Origin: Pararhizobium qamdonense
GTDB taxonomy: Bacteria; Pseudomonadota; Alphaproteobacteria; Rhizobiales; Rhizobiaceae
Assembly: GCF_029277445.1 (NCBI RefSeq)
Contig: NZ_CP119566.1
Location: 193,501 to 257,500, forward strand
DNA: 64,000 nt
Direction: 5' to 3'
Position 1 is the first letter of the stretch. Every line of letters begins with the position of its first letter. This document shows positions 1 through 9,337 of the stretch, in pieces. The notes under the pieces are model-generated. The model had not been told where the DNA came from. It searched no databases and saw nothing but the letters and a program-made list of their open reading frames with translations. The position numbers were made by a program, and so were the translations under genes.

Positions 1-640
1 CCTTGATCCGTGGCAGGTCGCGAACCTGAGCATTGAGCGCAACGAGAAACGGATATTCCGGCTCTGCCGCAGCCATCGTGTTTGGGAAGGCGTAACGCAG
101 CCCCTCGACGAGATGAAACAGCGACAGATCGACATAGCTAAGCGCATGACCCAGAGCGTGGACCTGTCCCTCCCTGTTCTTCGCCAGCTGTTTTTCGAAA
201 TAGCTTAGAAATTTCGGCAGCCGTTCGCCGCGAAAATCCTCCGCGCGCCGCAGCGCTTCGTCCTTCTGGTCCTCATAGTAGAGCGACACGCCGATCGGAT
301 GATGGACGTCGTGGACTTCGGCGACAAAATCGGTGATGCCAAGCTGTAGCCCGTTGGCGGTTATCCGCCCCGCTTCATCGTCCGGCGCAAGGCCGAGCCG
401 GCTTCCCAGATACAGCAGGATATTGGCGGCGTGCGAGATGACGAGGCCGCCATCTTTCAAAAAAGGCGGGGCAAACGGCGTGAAGCCCGCCGTCTTGGTC
501 TTCATCATCGCCATCATGCGCGCCATGCCGCCGTCAGTGCGGGCGACATCGACATAATCGGCACCAGCCTGTTCCAGCGCCAGACGGACGAATTCACCCC
601 GGCCGGGGATGCCGTCCCAGTAATAGAGCTCGTAGGTCAT
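1..640 (-). CDS. Glutathione S-transferase family protein (partial, 3' end outside window)
   Basis: Reading the minus strand from an ATG at 640 gives an open frame of 213 codons that runs off the left edge without a stop. The N-terminus MTYELYYWDGIPGRGEFVRL is a thioredoxin-fold glutathione-binding domain of the sigma/alpha type, and the segment around residues 55-75 (PPFLKDGG, then SHAANILLYLG) matches the usual cis-Pro and Ser glutathione-binding region. A helical C-terminal domain follows. An AGGAGGAA ribosome site lies about 5 bases upstream, which fixes the start. It probably conjugates glutathione to electrophiles in the cytoplasm; the substrate cannot be read. It ends a minus-strand run that includes dnaK and dnaJ, but 125 bases separate it from dnaJ, so co-transcription is uncertain. 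Confidence 0.85.
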   Translation of the reverse strand, partial: MTYELYYWDGIPGRGEFVRLALEQAGADYVDVARTDGGMARMMAMMKTKTAGFTPFAPPFLKDGGLVISHAANILLYLGSRLGLAPDDEAGRITANGLQLGITDFVAEVHDVHHPIGVSLYYEDQKDEALRRAEDFRGERLPKFLSYFEKQLAKNREGQVHALGHALSYVDLSLFHLVEGLRYAFPNTMAAAEPEYPFLVALNAQVRDLPRIK

Positions 641-765
641 TGGCGTTCCTCCTGAAAGCGAATTGCTGTTTTATGCTTCAGGCCAACGGAAAAGGCCGGA
701 CGCATCGCTGCCTCCGGCTTGGATATATTGCAGATCGTCCGTTCGGCCAGCTGCCGGTTCGACGA

Positions 766-1893
766 TTACTCGATATCGAAGAAATCCTTCATGCGGGAGA
801 AGAAGCCCGCCGATTCCGGATTGTTTTCCTTCGAGGACAGCTCATCGAACTCGCGCAGAAGCTCGCGCTGGCGCTTGGTCAGGTTCTGCGGTGTCTCGAT
901 CTGGATCTGGATGTAGAGATCGCCGATCTGGCTCGAGCGCAGCACCGGCATGCCCTTGCCCTTCAAGCGGAACTGCTTGCCGGCTTGCGTACCTTCCGGC
1001 ACCGAGACGCGCGACTTGGTGCTGTCGAGCGTCGCCACATCGAACTTGCCGCCGAGTGCTGCCGTCGTCATCGAGATCGGCACGCTGCAATAGAGATCGG
1101 CGCCATCGCGCTGATAGAATTCATGCGGCTTGACCGACAGGAAAATATAGAGATCGCCTGCTGGCCCGCCGCGCAGACCGGCTTCGCCCTCGCCGGACAG
1201 GCGGATGCGCGTGCCGTCTTCAATGCCGGCCGGGATATTGACCGAGAGCGAACGCTCTTCGGTGATGCGGCCCTGGCCGTGGCACTTGCCGCAGGGATCG
1301 GCGATGGTCTGGCCGCGGCCCTGACAGGTGGGGCAGGTGCGCTCGATCGAGAAAAACCCTTGAGCGGCGCGGACGCGGCCGGAGCCCTGGCAGGTGGCGC
1401 AGGTGGTCGGCTTGGTGCCGGGTTTGGCGCCGGAGCCGGTGCAGACGTCACAGGTAATGGAGGTCGGTACGCGGATCTGTGCCGTCTTTCCGGCATAGGC
1501 CTCTTCCAGCGAGATTTCCATATTGTAGCGCAGATCGGCACCGCGCTCTCGGCCACCGGACGAACGCCGCTGGCGGCCGCCGCCCATCATCTCGCCAAAG
1601 ATATCTTCGAAAATATCGGAGAAGCCGCCGGCACCACCGCCCATACCGCCGCCGCCGCCCATGCCGCCCTGCTCGAATGCCGCATGGCCATACCGGTCAT
1701 AGGCTGCACGCTTCTGTGGGTCTTTCAGCACTTCATAGGCGAGGCTGATCTCCTTGAACGTCTTTTCAGCTTCCGCATCACCAGGGTTCTTGTCCGGGTG
1801 ATACTTCATTGCGAGTTTGCGGAAAGCGCTCTTGAGCTCTTTCTCGTCTGCTGTTTTCGCAACGCCGAGCGTTTCGTAGAGATCACGTTTCAT
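766..1893 (-). CDS. dnaJ: Chaperone protein DnaJ
   Basis: This is a full-length Hsp40 co-chaperone of 375 residues that stimulates the ATPase of DnaK and delivers unfolded clients. The J domain occupies residues 1-70 with the HPD motif ([10 protein letters not shown]). A Gly-rich linker follows at about 75-105, then four CxxCxGxG zinc repeats at about 145-210 ([32 protein letters not shown]), and the C-terminal substrate-binding domains. It lies downstream of dnaK on the same strand, but a 320-base gap holding a strong dnaK terminator separates them. It may therefore be expressed partly by readthrough or from its own promoter; I did not find a convincing heat-shock promoter in the gap. Confidence 0.97.
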   Translation of the reverse strand: MKRDLYETLGVAKTADEKELKSAFRKLAMKYHPDKNPGDAEAEKTFKEISLAYEVLKDPQKRAAYDRYGHAAFEQGGMGGGGGMGGGAGGFSDIFEDIFGEMMGGGRQRRSSGGRERGADLRYNMEISLEEAYAGKTAQIRVPTSITCDVCTGSGAKPGTKPTTCATCQGSGRVRAAQGFFSIERTCPTCQGRGQTIADPCGKCHGQGRITEERSLSVNIPAGIEDGTRIRLSGEGEAGLRGGPAGDLYIFLSVKPHEFYQRDGADLYCSVPISMTTAALGGKFDVATLDSTKSRVSVPEGTQAGKQFRLKGKGMPVLRSSQIGDLYIQIQIETPQNLTKRQRELLREFDELSSKENNPESAGFFSRMKDFFDIE

Positions 1894-2158
1894 ACTTGCA
1901 GATTGTCCTGTTGAATAGGCGCGTCAAAACCGGCTGCCCGGCGGTCGCCAAATTTCCTTGCAACAGGATTTAGTAAACCTTCAAGCGCGATACCATAGGC
2001 AATACACCATCCCGGCCGTTTTTTGTCGGAAAAGCACAGAATCAGGGTGCTTTACCTTGGGCTTTTGCCGCGCAGCAACACCGCATAAGGCCGATCACGG
2101 CATGAAGCTTCCGATCGCATGGTCTGCCGTCACTGTTGCGGCCGATAGACGCTGGCAA

Positions 2159-2189
2159 CAAAAAACCCGGAACCTTGCGGCTCCGGGTT
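2159..2189 (-). terminator. Rho-independent terminator after dnaK
   Basis: On the minus strand AACCCGGA and TCCGGGTT form an 8-bp stem with a short loop, directly followed by a T run. It lies 25 bases past the dnaK stop, between dnaK and dnaJ, so it should attenuate readthrough into dnaJ. Confidence 0.8.
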
Positions 2190-2213
2190 GATGATGGGCA
2201 CTTCGAAGAAGAC

Positions 2214-4142
2214 TTATGCGGACTTCTTGCGGTCGTCCTCGTCTTTGACTTCTTCATAATCGGCATCGACGATGTCGCTATCGCTGTCGCGGGCGGCATC
2301 GGCCTGCGCGTCGGCATTGGCCGCTTCGGTCTGCTGCGATTCGTACATCGCCTGGCCAAGCTTCATCGAGGCTTCGAGAAGCGTCTGGGTCTTGGTCTTG
2401 ATGTCTTCAGCATCCGGCTCGGACGCTTCGACAGCGGTCTTCAGCGAAGCGATTGCGTCGGAGATCGCGGTGCGCTCGGCTTCCGTGACCTTGTCACCGA
2501 ATTCCTTCAGCGACTTTTCCGACGAATGGATCAGGCTTTCGGCCTGGTTCTTCGCTTCGACACCTTCACGGCGCTTCTTGTCGTTTTCGGCATTGGCCTC
2601 GGCATCCTTGACCATCTTCTCGATATCCGCGTCGGACAGACCGCCCGATGCCTGGATCCGGATCTGATGTTCCTTGCCAGTGCCCTTGTCCTTGGCCGAA
2701 ACCTGAACGATGCCGTTCGCGTCGATATCGAAGGTGACTTCGATCTGCGGAACGCCACGCGGTGCCGGCGGGATGCCGACCAGGTCGAACTGGCCCAGCA
2801 GCTTGTTGTCCTGGGCCATTTCACGTTCGCCCTGCGAAACGCGGATGGTCACGGCATTCTGGCTGTCTTCGGCCGTCGAGAAGGTCTGCGACTTCTTTGT
2901 CGGGATCGTCGTGTTACGCTCGATCAGACGGGTGAACACGCCACCCAGCGTTTCGATGCCCAGCGACAGCGGCGTCACGTCGAGGAGGAGAACGTCCTTG
3001 ACGTCGCCCTGCAGCACGCCGGCCTGGATGGCGGCGCCCATGGCAACCACTTCATCCGGGTTGACGCCCTTGTGCGGCTCCTTGCCGAACAGCTGCTTGA
3101 CGACTTCCTGGACCTTCGGCATGCGGCTCATGCCGCCGACCAGAACGACTTCGTCGATCTCGGCTGCGGTAACGCCCGCATCCTTCAAGGCTGCCTTGCA
3201 CGGAGCAACGGTGCGCTGAACAAGCTCGTCCACCAGGCTTTCGAACTTGGCGCGCGACAGCTTCATGGTCAGGTGCTTCGGACCGGTCGCATCCGCTGTG
3301 ATGAACGGCAGGTTGATTTCGGTCTGCTGCGAGGACGACAGTTCGATCTTCGCCTTTTCGGCAGCTTCCTTGAGGCGCTGCAGAGCAAGCTTGTCGTTCT
3401 TCAGGTCGATGCCCTGGTCCTTCTTGAACTCGGCTGCGAGATATTCGACGAGACGCATGTCGAAGTCTTCACCGCCGAGGAAGGTGTCGCCGTTGGTCGA
3501 CTTCACTTCGAAGACGCCGTCGCCGATTTCCAGAACCGAAATATCGAACGTACCACCACCCAAGTCGTAAACGGCGATGGTCTTGCCGTCCTTCTTGTCG
3601 AGGCCATAGGCGAGCGCTGCTGCGGTCGGCTCGTTGATGATGCGCAGAACTTCGAGACCGGCAATGCGGCCGGCATCCTTGGTTGCCTGGCGTTGCGCGT
3701 CATTGAAGTAAGCGGGAACGGTGATGACGGCCTGCGTGACCTTTTCACCGAGATAGGATTCTGCGGTTTCCTTCATCTTCTGAAGGATCATGGCGGAGAT
3801 CTGCGAGGGGGAATAACCCTTGCCCTGCGCTTCGACCCATGCGTCGCCATTGTCGCCCTTGACGATCTTGTAAGGGACGAGGGCCTTGTCCTTTTCAACG
3901 AGCTTGTCGTCGTACCGGCGGCCGATCAGGCGCTTGACGGCAAACAGCGTGTTTTCCGGATTGGTGACGGCCTGACGCTTGGCCGGCTGGCCCGCCAGAC
4001 GCTCGCCGTCATCGTTGAATGCGATGATCGACGGCGTGGTGCGTGCACCTTCCGCATTCTCAATGACCTTCGCGTCCTTGCCGTCCATGACGGAGACGCA
4101 GGAGTTGGTCGTTCCCAAGTCGATACCGATTACTTTAGCCAT
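2214..4142 (-). CDS. dnaK: Chaperone protein DnaK (Hsp70)
   Basis: This is the 642-residue ATP-dependent Hsp70 chaperone of the cytoplasm, which works with DnaJ and GrpE. The N-terminal actin-like ATPase starts [20 protein letters not shown] and carries the phosphate loop [15 protein letters not shown] near residue 195. The substrate-binding domain begins near residue 390 ([17 protein letters not shown]), followed by the helical lid and a C-terminus rich in Asp and Glu. Length and motifs are complete, with no sign of damage. A GGAGAGAA-type ribosome site precedes the ATG. Expression is likely heat-inducible because a near-perfect sigma-32 promoter lies about 110-140 bases upstream. Confidence 0.98.
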   Translation of the reverse strand: MAKVIGIDLGTTNSCVSVMDGKDAKVIENAEGARTTPSIIAFNDDGERLAGQPAKRQAVTNPENTLFAVKRLIGRRYDDKLVEKDKALVPYKIVKGDNGDAWVEAQGKGYSPSQISAMILQKMKETAESYLGEKVTQAVITVPAYFNDAQRQATKDAGRIAGLEVLRIINEPTAAALAYGLDKKDGKTIAVYDLGGGTFDISVLEIGDGVFEVKSTNGDTFLGGEDFDMRLVEYLAAEFKKDQGIDLKNDKLALQRLKEAAEKAKIELSSSQQTEINLPFITADATGPKHLTMKLSRAKFESLVDELVQRTVAPCKAALKDAGVTAAEIDEVVLVGGMSRMPKVQEVVKQLFGKEPHKGVNPDEVVAMGAAIQAGVLQGDVKDVLLLDVTPLSLGIETLGGVFTRLIERNTTIPTKKSQTFSTAEDSQNAVTIRVSQGEREMAQDNKLLGQFDLVGIPPAPRGVPQIEVTFDIDANGIVQVSAKDKGTGKEHQIRIQASGGLSDADIEKMVKDAEANAENDKKRREGVEAKNQAESLIHSSEKSLKEFGDKVTEAERTAISDAIASLKTAVEASEPDAEDIKTKTQTLLEASMKLGQAMYESQQTEAANADAQADAARDSDSDIVDADYEEVKDEDDRKKSA

Positions 4143-4250
4143 GTCGTTCTCTCCTTGCAGCGGACTGTCAGAACCCGGTCAGGCATTCATGCGACAGCCC
4201 CTAACGGGATGGTCTGTGGAATATCGCGGCGAATAGCCACGGTGATGGGG

Positions 4251-4282
4251 CGTATATAAGGAGCAGTGTTTCGGACTGCAAG
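4251..4282 (-). promoter_or_regulatory. Sigma-32 (RpoH) heat-shock promoter of dnaK
   Basis: On the minus strand CTTG (4282-4279), an 18-base spacer and CTTATATACG (4260-4251) match every position of the alphaproteobacterial heat-shock consensus CTTG-N17/18-CYTATNTNNG. Transcription would start near 4243 and give a leader of about 100 bases before the dnaK ATG. Confidence 0.85.
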
Positions 4283-4570
4283 GCATCTGAACGCCACGAA
4301 GCCGAGGAAATCAACGACTATTATGACGAGCATCACGCGTCGTTACCGAAATCAGCAACCCTACTTATCCAGGCGATTACGGTCCTCGCTCCGGAACAGC
4401 GGGGACGTCCAGCAGACAGGGCGGTGCCGGCGTGATCGTCTGCCGTAGAAAAAGCACCGCATGTTCATTGGGTTGACCGGAAGATAGGTGTCTCGCCGGT
4501 TTTTTTCCAGCCTGAATTTATCCCCGCCGCCTCAGCACCACGCACAATTGTCCGACTGAATTGAAAGCGG

Positions 4571-5302
4571 ATGGCGTGGCCAATGATTTCGACAGACCCG
4601 GCAGCCCTGAGCCTGCCACAACTAAACTACCGGCAGGCGGCGATGGCCGTCGAAATTCGGACGCTGACCTTATGGTTGGAATGGAAGGCCGGTTTTCGCC
4701 CCAAGCAGCCACGTGTCCCGGCGGGCAATCCCGACGGCGGGCAGTGGGTTGGAGACGGCTCAGAAAACCAGCCAATCCTCGTCAACCGCCGCGCGCCGCG
4801 CGACGGGGGACAGGTCCTTATCCTTGGACGACGGCAGCCGGTGACGCCCATGCAGGAAGTGCGGCTGGCGATCAGTATCGGCCGGATGCGGGAGGCGCTG
4901 CGCGCAGTTCAAAGACGTGACCCGAACTGGCGGCCGACCCCGCAAGCCTACGAGACGGTCGAGGGGATGATCCGCGCCAATGAATTTGTCACACGTGAGG
5001 CGACACTCCGCGCACTGCAGTTAACGCTGCTGCGGACCGGCATTGGACCCTATGCACAGGAGTGGATTGCGGCGCCAGCAACCAACAGGCGGCTGAACCG
5101 GAGGGAACAGGCGCAAATTGATCGCATCGGACGTACCTATGGTTGCCATTGGTGTGGTATAAAGACACCGGGAACGCCAACGGGACATTTTGTCGGGGAC
5201 CATCAAGTGCCAAAGTCGCTTGGCAGACCAAGCAGAATTTATCCGCATTGTTTGTGGTGCAGTAAATCTCAAGGTGGATTAATCTCTAACGGAAGGTATT
5301 AA
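4571..5302 (+). CDS. Putative polymorphic nuclease toxin with HNH-like zinc C-terminus
   Basis: This is a 243-residue protein. Near residue 40-60 it carries QPRVPAGNPDGGQWV, a Pro/Gly linker that I know from the N-terminal part of alphaproteobacterial toxin-like and phage-associated proteins. The last ~55 residues read CHWCG, then GHFVGDHQVP, then YPHCLWCSKSQGG. This follows the order of HNH nucleases (CxxCG, DHxxP, CxxC..KG) with two Cys pairs positioned to bind zinc and a central Asp-His pair as the likely catalytic site. No signal peptide or membrane segment is visible. Four small paralogous genes follow at once, the first only 4 bases after the stop, which fits toxin followed by immunity. 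Start choice is uncertain (4571 or 4583); neither has a strong ribosome site. The nuclease role is inferred. Confidence 0.6.
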   Translation: MAWPMISTDPAALSLPQLNYRQAAMAVEIRTLTLWLEWKAGFRPKQPRVPAGNPDGGQWVGDGSENQPILVNRRAPRDGGQVLILGRRQPVTPMQEVRLAISIGRMREALRAVQRRDPNWRPTPQAYETVEGMIRANEFVTREATLRALQLTLLRTGIGPYAQEWIAAPATNRRLNRREQAQIDRIGRTYGCHWCGIKTPGTPTGHFVGDHQVPKSLGRPSRIYPHCLWCSKSQGGLISNGRY

Positions 5303-5306
5303 ATCT

Positions 5307-5678
5307 GTGCCTGTTGAAAAACTCACAATCACACCTGAATATCTAAGTATATACGTTGCAGGCCATAGAAAGGTTGTCATTCCTCTGCATATGGACAGAC
5401 AAGGAATATTTTCTTCTCCCGACTGTATCAACATTCCAGCGCTATATTGGAACGATGGAGATACGCACGTTACATTTGGACCAGCCTCCGAGATAATTGA
5501 GGCAGGTCAGCCCGATTTCGATGGTATTTTGAATACCGTCAACAAAGAGATTATCCTTTTTGACGCACTTTATCCTCAATTTGCTATTGCACAGGTGCCT
5601 TCCGTTAAAACACGCATCCGGATTTGGATGAACCATCCCACGAGTCCCGATCAGGTGACTATCGCTTGGGGTGAATAG
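5307..5678 (+). CDS. Putative immunity protein, tandem copy 1 of 4
   Basis: This 123-residue protein starts at a GTG 4 bases after the upstream nuclease-like gene. Its ribosome site GGAAGG lies inside the 3' end of that gene, so the two are probably translationally coupled. It shares the family core of the next three genes: LTITPEYLSIYVAG, IPLHMD, GIFSSPDCI, the YWNDGDTHVTFGP block, and PDFDGILNT. It is the most diverged in the middle and the only one ending AWGE rather than AWG. No signal peptide, membrane segment or known family is recognised. Position and copy number suggest an antidote to the upstream protein; that is inference. Confidence 0.6.
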   Translation: MPVEKLTITPEYLSIYVAGHRKVVIPLHMDRQGIFSSPDCINIPALYWNDGDTHVTFGPASEIIEAGQPDFDGILNTVNKEIILFDALYPQFAIAQVPSVKTRIRIWMNHPTSPDQVTIAWGE

Positions 5679-5738
5679 TCGAAGTTGAGCGCGGCAAACC
5701 CCGGGAGCGATCTGACGTCTTCAGGAAGGGATTACTTG

Positions 5739-6107
5739 ATGTCAGTCAAGAAAATTACAATCACGCCCGAATATCTCAGCATCTATGTTGCAGGTCGTCG
5801 CAACGTCAAGATTCCTCTTCATATGGACAAGGTCGGAATATTTTCCTCTCCTGATTGTATCAACGTTCCAGCTTATTATTGGAGCGACGGCGATACCAAT
5901 GTGACCTTCGGGCCAATTTTAGAAATTACAGAGTCAAGAGACCCTGATTTCGACGGAATTTTGAACACCCCCAATAACGAACTTATTTTGTTTGATGCTA
6001 TTGAGCCCGAATTCGCCAGTGCAAAAGTACCATCCACGAAAACGCGGATTCGTGTCTGGATCGATCACCCGATAGAGCCGGAAAATGTTGTTATCGCTTG
6101 GGGTTAG
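5739..6107 (+). CDS. Putative immunity protein, tandem copy 2 of 4
   Basis: This 122-residue protein starts MSVKKITITPEYLS, and AGGAAGGG ends 8 bases before the ATG. An upstream ATG in frame at 5685 would add residues that no other copy has, so I chose 5739. It differs from copy 4 at about 11 of 122 positions, all but one (H109Y) in the first 72 residues. The bases from about 5926 to 6107 are almost the same as in copy 4, and so is the short leader (AAGGAAGG..ACTTGATGTC). Recent duplication or gene conversion between copies 2 and 4 is likely. The function as an immunity protein is inferred from its place after the nuclease-like gene. Confidence 0.6.
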   Translation: MSVKKITITPEYLSIYVAGRRNVKIPLHMDKVGIFSSPDCINVPAYYWSDGDTNVTFGPILEITESRDPDFDGILNTPNNELILFDAIEPEFASAKVPSTKTRIRVWIDHPIEPENVVIAWG

Positions 6108-6196
6108 GGACAGCGAGATTCAGCTTTCTGGACATTCACGTTGTACCTTCAGTCAATCGCAAGGCGGACTTTTATCGAATAGGAGGTTTTGACACT

Positions 6197-6565
6197 ATGA
6201 CCGTACAGCGGATGTCCATCGCCCCGGAATATGTAAGCTTTTATGTTGCGGGCCGTCGGAATGTCAGGATTCCAACGCATATGGATCGAAGGGGAGTGCT
6301 CTCTTCAAATGATTGCATTCTCATTCCAGCCCATTATTGGAGCGACGGAGACACGGACGTTACGTTCGGACCAGCCTCCGAGATTACGGAGACAAGAAAT
6401 CCAGATTTCGACGGCATTCTGAACACCCCCAACAACGAGATTATTTTATTTGATGCCAATAACCCTCAATTCGCTATTTCACGCGTGCCATCCGCGAAAA
6501 CTCGAATTCGGGTCTGGATGGATCATCCCATCGAGCCTTCAACCGTCGTGATAGCCTGGGGGTAA
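6197..6565 (+). CDS. Putative immunity protein, tandem copy 3 of 4
   Basis: This 122-residue paralogue starts MTVQRMSIAPEYVSFYVAG. The ATG at 6197 is preceded by a strong AGGAGG at 6181-6186; a longer frame from 6098 overlaps the previous gene and lacks family similarity. It keeps the shared blocks YWSDGDTDVTFGP, NPDFDGILNTPNNEIILFDA and KTRIRVWMDHPIEP. It is clearly diverged from copies 2 and 4, with RRGVLSSNDCILIPAHYW in place of the usual GIFSSPDCI segment. That spread is what an array protecting against several toxin variants would show. No known family is recognised. Confidence 0.6.
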   Translation: MTVQRMSIAPEYVSFYVAGRRNVRIPTHMDRRGVLSSNDCILIPAHYWSDGDTDVTFGPASEITETRNPDFDGILNTPNNEIILFDANNPQFAISRVPSAKTRIRVWMDHPIEPSTVVIAWG

Positions 6566-6662
6566 ACAGAGACGCGCGTCGAATGGGTGCTATTCGATAA
6601 CGCACTATCGGCCGTACAGTTAGTCACAAGGCTGGCTGATATATCAAGGAAGGTAATACTTG

Positions 6663-7031
6663 ATGTCAGTCAAGAAAATTACAATTACGCCCGAATACCT
6701 TAGCTTCTATGTTGCAGGTCGTCGCAACGTTACGATTCCTCTTCATATGGACAGGCCGGGAATATTTTCCTCGCCTGACTGCATCAAAGTCCCTGCGCTC
6801 TATTGGAACGACGGAGACACCTCAGTGACATTCGGGCCAATTTTAGAAATTACAGAAATGAGAGACCCCGATTTCAACGGAATTTTGAACACCCCCAATA
6901 ATGAACTTATTTTGTTTGATGCTATTGAGCCCGAATTCGCCAGTGCAAAAGTACCATCCACGAAAACGCGGATTCGCGTCTGGATCGATTACCCGATCGA
7001 GCCGGAAAATGTTGTTATCGCCTGGGGATAG
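6663..7031 (+). CDS. Putative immunity protein, tandem copy 4 of 4
   Basis: This 122-residue protein starts MSVKKITITPEYLSFYVAG. A TTG codon directly before the ATG could extend it by one residue. AAGGAAGG at 6647-6654 is the ribosome site. The C-terminal half is almost the same as copy 2; the differences (I15F, K24T, K31R, V32P, N42K, Y46L, S49N, N54S, S66M, D72N, H109Y) cluster in the first 72 residues. It is the last gene of the island and is convergent with the penicillin-binding protein gene 74 bases away. Confidence 0.6.
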   Translation: MSVKKITITPEYLSFYVAGRRNVTIPLHMDRPGIFSSPDCIKVPALYWNDGDTSVTFGPILEITEMRDPDFNGILNTPNNELILFDAIEPEFASAKVPSTKTRIRVWIDYPIEPENVVIAWG

Positions 7032-7105
7032 CGGCTGTTCAAACCGGTTCGGTCATAGAATTGAAAACGAACCCATCGTCAGGAGCACCAAACGGCGGCT
7101 ACAGG

Positions 7106-9337
7106 TCAACCGCCGGTCAGGATGTCGAACAGGGTGGTGCGGCGGGTCGCACCTGTCGTCTCGCCGACATCGGCAGGCGGCACAAGGCCGGAATTGGCGG
7201 CGTCCGCCGGCTGCTGCGTGTTTTGGTCTGCCGTCATCCGGCCGCTGGAGACCGGGGCCTGCGGAAACGCGTCGATGGGACCTTGCGAGAGGACATCGCC
7301 GATACTCTCGGGTGCTGTCTGATCGGTATCGAATGTCGGCTGGACACCCGTCGTGCCGAAGACCGGCGCGGGCGACAGGCCTTCATGGGCCGCCGTCATG
7401 AAATCATGCCAGGCCTTGGCCGGCAGACCGCCGCCGGTGACCTTCTTCATCGACTTGCCGTCATCATTGCCGAACCAGACGCCGGTGGTCAGATTGCTGG
7501 TGAAGCCGACGAACAGAGCATCGCGGAAAGACTGCGTCGTTCCCGATTTGCCGGCGGCCTGCCAGCCTTTCAGCCGGGCGGCCTTGCCGGTCCCGCGTTC
7601 GATCACGCCCACCATCATCTGGTTCATCTGGCTGACGATGGCGGGATCTAGCACGCGGGGTGGGTTGTCATAAGTGTTTTCGTAGAGAACCGTGCCATCT
7701 GCCGTCGAAATCCGCCGGATCACATGCGGCGTCGCCTTGAAGCCGCCGTTCATGAACGGAGCATAGGCCGATGTCAGCTCGACCAGACTGACTTCCGATG
7801 TTCCCAGCGCAATTGAGGCATTGGACTGCATTTCGGATTCGATGCCGAGCCGGCGCGCCAGCTTGATGACATTTTGCGGTCCCACTTCCATCACTAACTG
7901 GGCTGCAATGGTATTCAGCGAATTGGCTAGCGCATTGGCAAGCGTCACCTCGCCGCGATATTTCTGGTCGTAGTTTTCCGGTGTCCAGTTGCCGATCCGG
8001 ACGGGCGCATCGTTGCGGATCGACATCGGCGTGCGGCCGATTTCCATTGCGGCGGCGTAGACGAACGGCTTGAACGCCGAGCCCGGCTGGCGCCTTGCCT
8101 TGACGGCGCGGTCGAACTGGCTATCGGCGTAATCGCGGCCGCCGACAAGCGCGCGGATGGCACCGGTGCCGTCGATCGAGACCAGCGCGGCTTGAGAGAC
8201 ATCCAGCTTCTGGCTGGATGCGTCGAGGCTTTCGGCCAGCGTTTCCTCGGCCTTCTTTTCCAGATTGAGATCGAGCGTCGTATCGACGATCAGGTCCTGG
8301 CTGATCTCGCCGACCATGCCCGGCAGCTGGTCCATGACCATGTCGGCGACGTAATATTGCGCACCGGACCAAAAGCTCTTGGCCTTGGTCGGCGTTTGCG
8401 ACATCGCGGTCTTGATCTCGCTATCGGTGATGAAGCCCTCTTCGCGCATGGCGCCGAGCACGACCTGGGCGCGCTCTTCGGCCGCCTTCGGATCGCGCGC
8501 CGGCGACAGGCGCGACGGCGCCTTCAAGAGACCGGCAAGCAGCGCCGCCTCGCCGAGGTTCACATCCCTTGCGGATTTGTTGAAATAGCGCCGCGAGGCC
8601 GCTTCGACGCCATAGGCGTTGGAACCGAAGAACACCCGGTTCAGATACATCGCCAGAATCTGGTCCTTGGTGTATTTCTGCTCCAGCCATACGGAGAGCA
8701 GCACTTCCTGCACCTTGCGCTCCAGCGTGCGCTCCGGCGAGAGAAACAGGTTCTTGGCGAGCTGCTGGGTAATCGTCGAGCCGCCCTGCACCATGCGTCC
8801 GGTGGTGACATTGGTGAGCATTGCCCGCGCCAGCCCGAGCGGATCGACCCCGAAATGCGAATAGAAGCGGCGATCCTCGATGGCAATGACGGCTTGGGGA
8901 ATATAGGGCGACATGTTTTCGAGCGACAGCGCCTCGCCGCCGGTCGTGCCGCGATTGGCGATGATATCACCGTTGACGGCCAGGATCTTGACGTTCGGCG
9001 GCCGGTCCGGAATGACCCAGGTCGTGGCGCTCGGCATGCGCGACCCGTAATAGAGCACGAGACCGCCGACGCCGATGGCGCCCCAGATGCCCAGCACAAC
9101 GCACCAATAGACCAGCGACCGGATCAGACCGGTAAAGCCCCGCCCTCCGGACGAGCCGCCACGCCTGCGGGGATGTCGCGCGCTGGACTTTTTAGGAGAA
9201 GGTTTCGAGCCGCCGGATTTTCCGCCGCCGCCGCTGACGCGCTCGCCGGCATTCATGCGCAGCTCGCCGTCATCACGGCCGCGTCCGCCCTCAAAGGAAG
9301 GCTCTATCCTGTGCCCTGATGTCCGATTTCCTGCCAT
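7106..9337 (-). CDS. Class A penicillin-binding protein (PBP1A-type transglycosylase/transpeptidase)
   Basis: This bifunctional peptidoglycan synthase of about 743 residues is anchored in the inner membrane with its catalytic domains in the periplasm. A basic, Gly/Ser-rich cytoplasmic tail of about 65 residues precedes one membrane helix (SLVYWCVVLGIWGAIGVGG). The glycosyltransferase has AIEDRRFYSHFGVD with its catalytic Glu, and GGSTITQQLAKN. The transpeptidase has the active-site Ser in GSAFKPF, the SLN motif and KSGTT. A Pro/Asp/Gln-rich tail ends the protein. The frame opens at a TTG at 9397; I prefer the ATG at 9337 because MAGNRTSGHRIEPSFEG resembles rhizobial homologues as I recall them, though no strong ribosome site supports either. 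Confidence 0.93.
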   Translation of the reverse strand: MAGNRTSGHRIEPSFEGGRGRDDGELRMNAGERVSGGGGKSGGSKPSPKKSSARHPRRRGGSSGGRGFTGLIRSLVYWCVVLGIWGAIGVGGLVLYYGSRMPSATTWVIPDRPPNVKILAVNGDIIANRGTTGGEALSLENMSPYIPQAVIAIEDRRFYSHFGVDPLGLARAMLTNVTTGRMVQGGSTITQQLAKNLFLSPERTLERKVQEVLLSVWLEQKYTKDQILAMYLNRVFFGSNAYGVEAASRRYFNKSARDVNLGEAALLAGLLKAPSRLSPARDPKAAEERAQVVLGAMREEGFITDSEIKTAMSQTPTKAKSFWSGAQYYVADMVMDQLPGMVGEISQDLIVDTTLDLNLEKKAEETLAESLDASSQKLDVSQAALVSIDGTGAIRALVGGRDYADSQFDRAVKARRQPGSAFKPFVYAAAMEIGRTPMSIRNDAPVRIGNWTPENYDQKYRGEVTLANALANSLNTIAAQLVMEVGPQNVIKLARRLGIESEMQSNASIALGTSEVSLVELTSAYAPFMNGGFKATPHVIRRISTADGTVLYENTYDNPPRVLDPAIVSQMNQMMVGVIERGTGKAARLKGWQAAGKSGTTQSFRDALFVGFTSNLTTGVWFGNDDGKSMKKVTGGGLPAKAWHDFMTAAHEGLSPAPVFGTTGVQPTFDTDQTAPESIGDVLSQGPIDAFPQAPVSSGRMTADQNTQQPADAANSGLVPPADVGETTGATRRTTLFDILTGG

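Noticed and set aside
640..1914. Long plus-strand frame (424 codons) opposite dnaJ
   Set aside because: It is antisense to an unmistakable dnaJ; high GC keeps the opposite strand open.
2136..4259. Plus-strand frame of 707 codons opposite dnaK
   Set aside because: It mirrors dnaK codon by codon and has no ribosome site or recognisable domain.
4266..4448. Plus-strand frame of 60 codons upstream of the toxin
   Set aside because: It starts inside the dnaK promoter, is Arg/Ser/Thr-rich and has no start signal.
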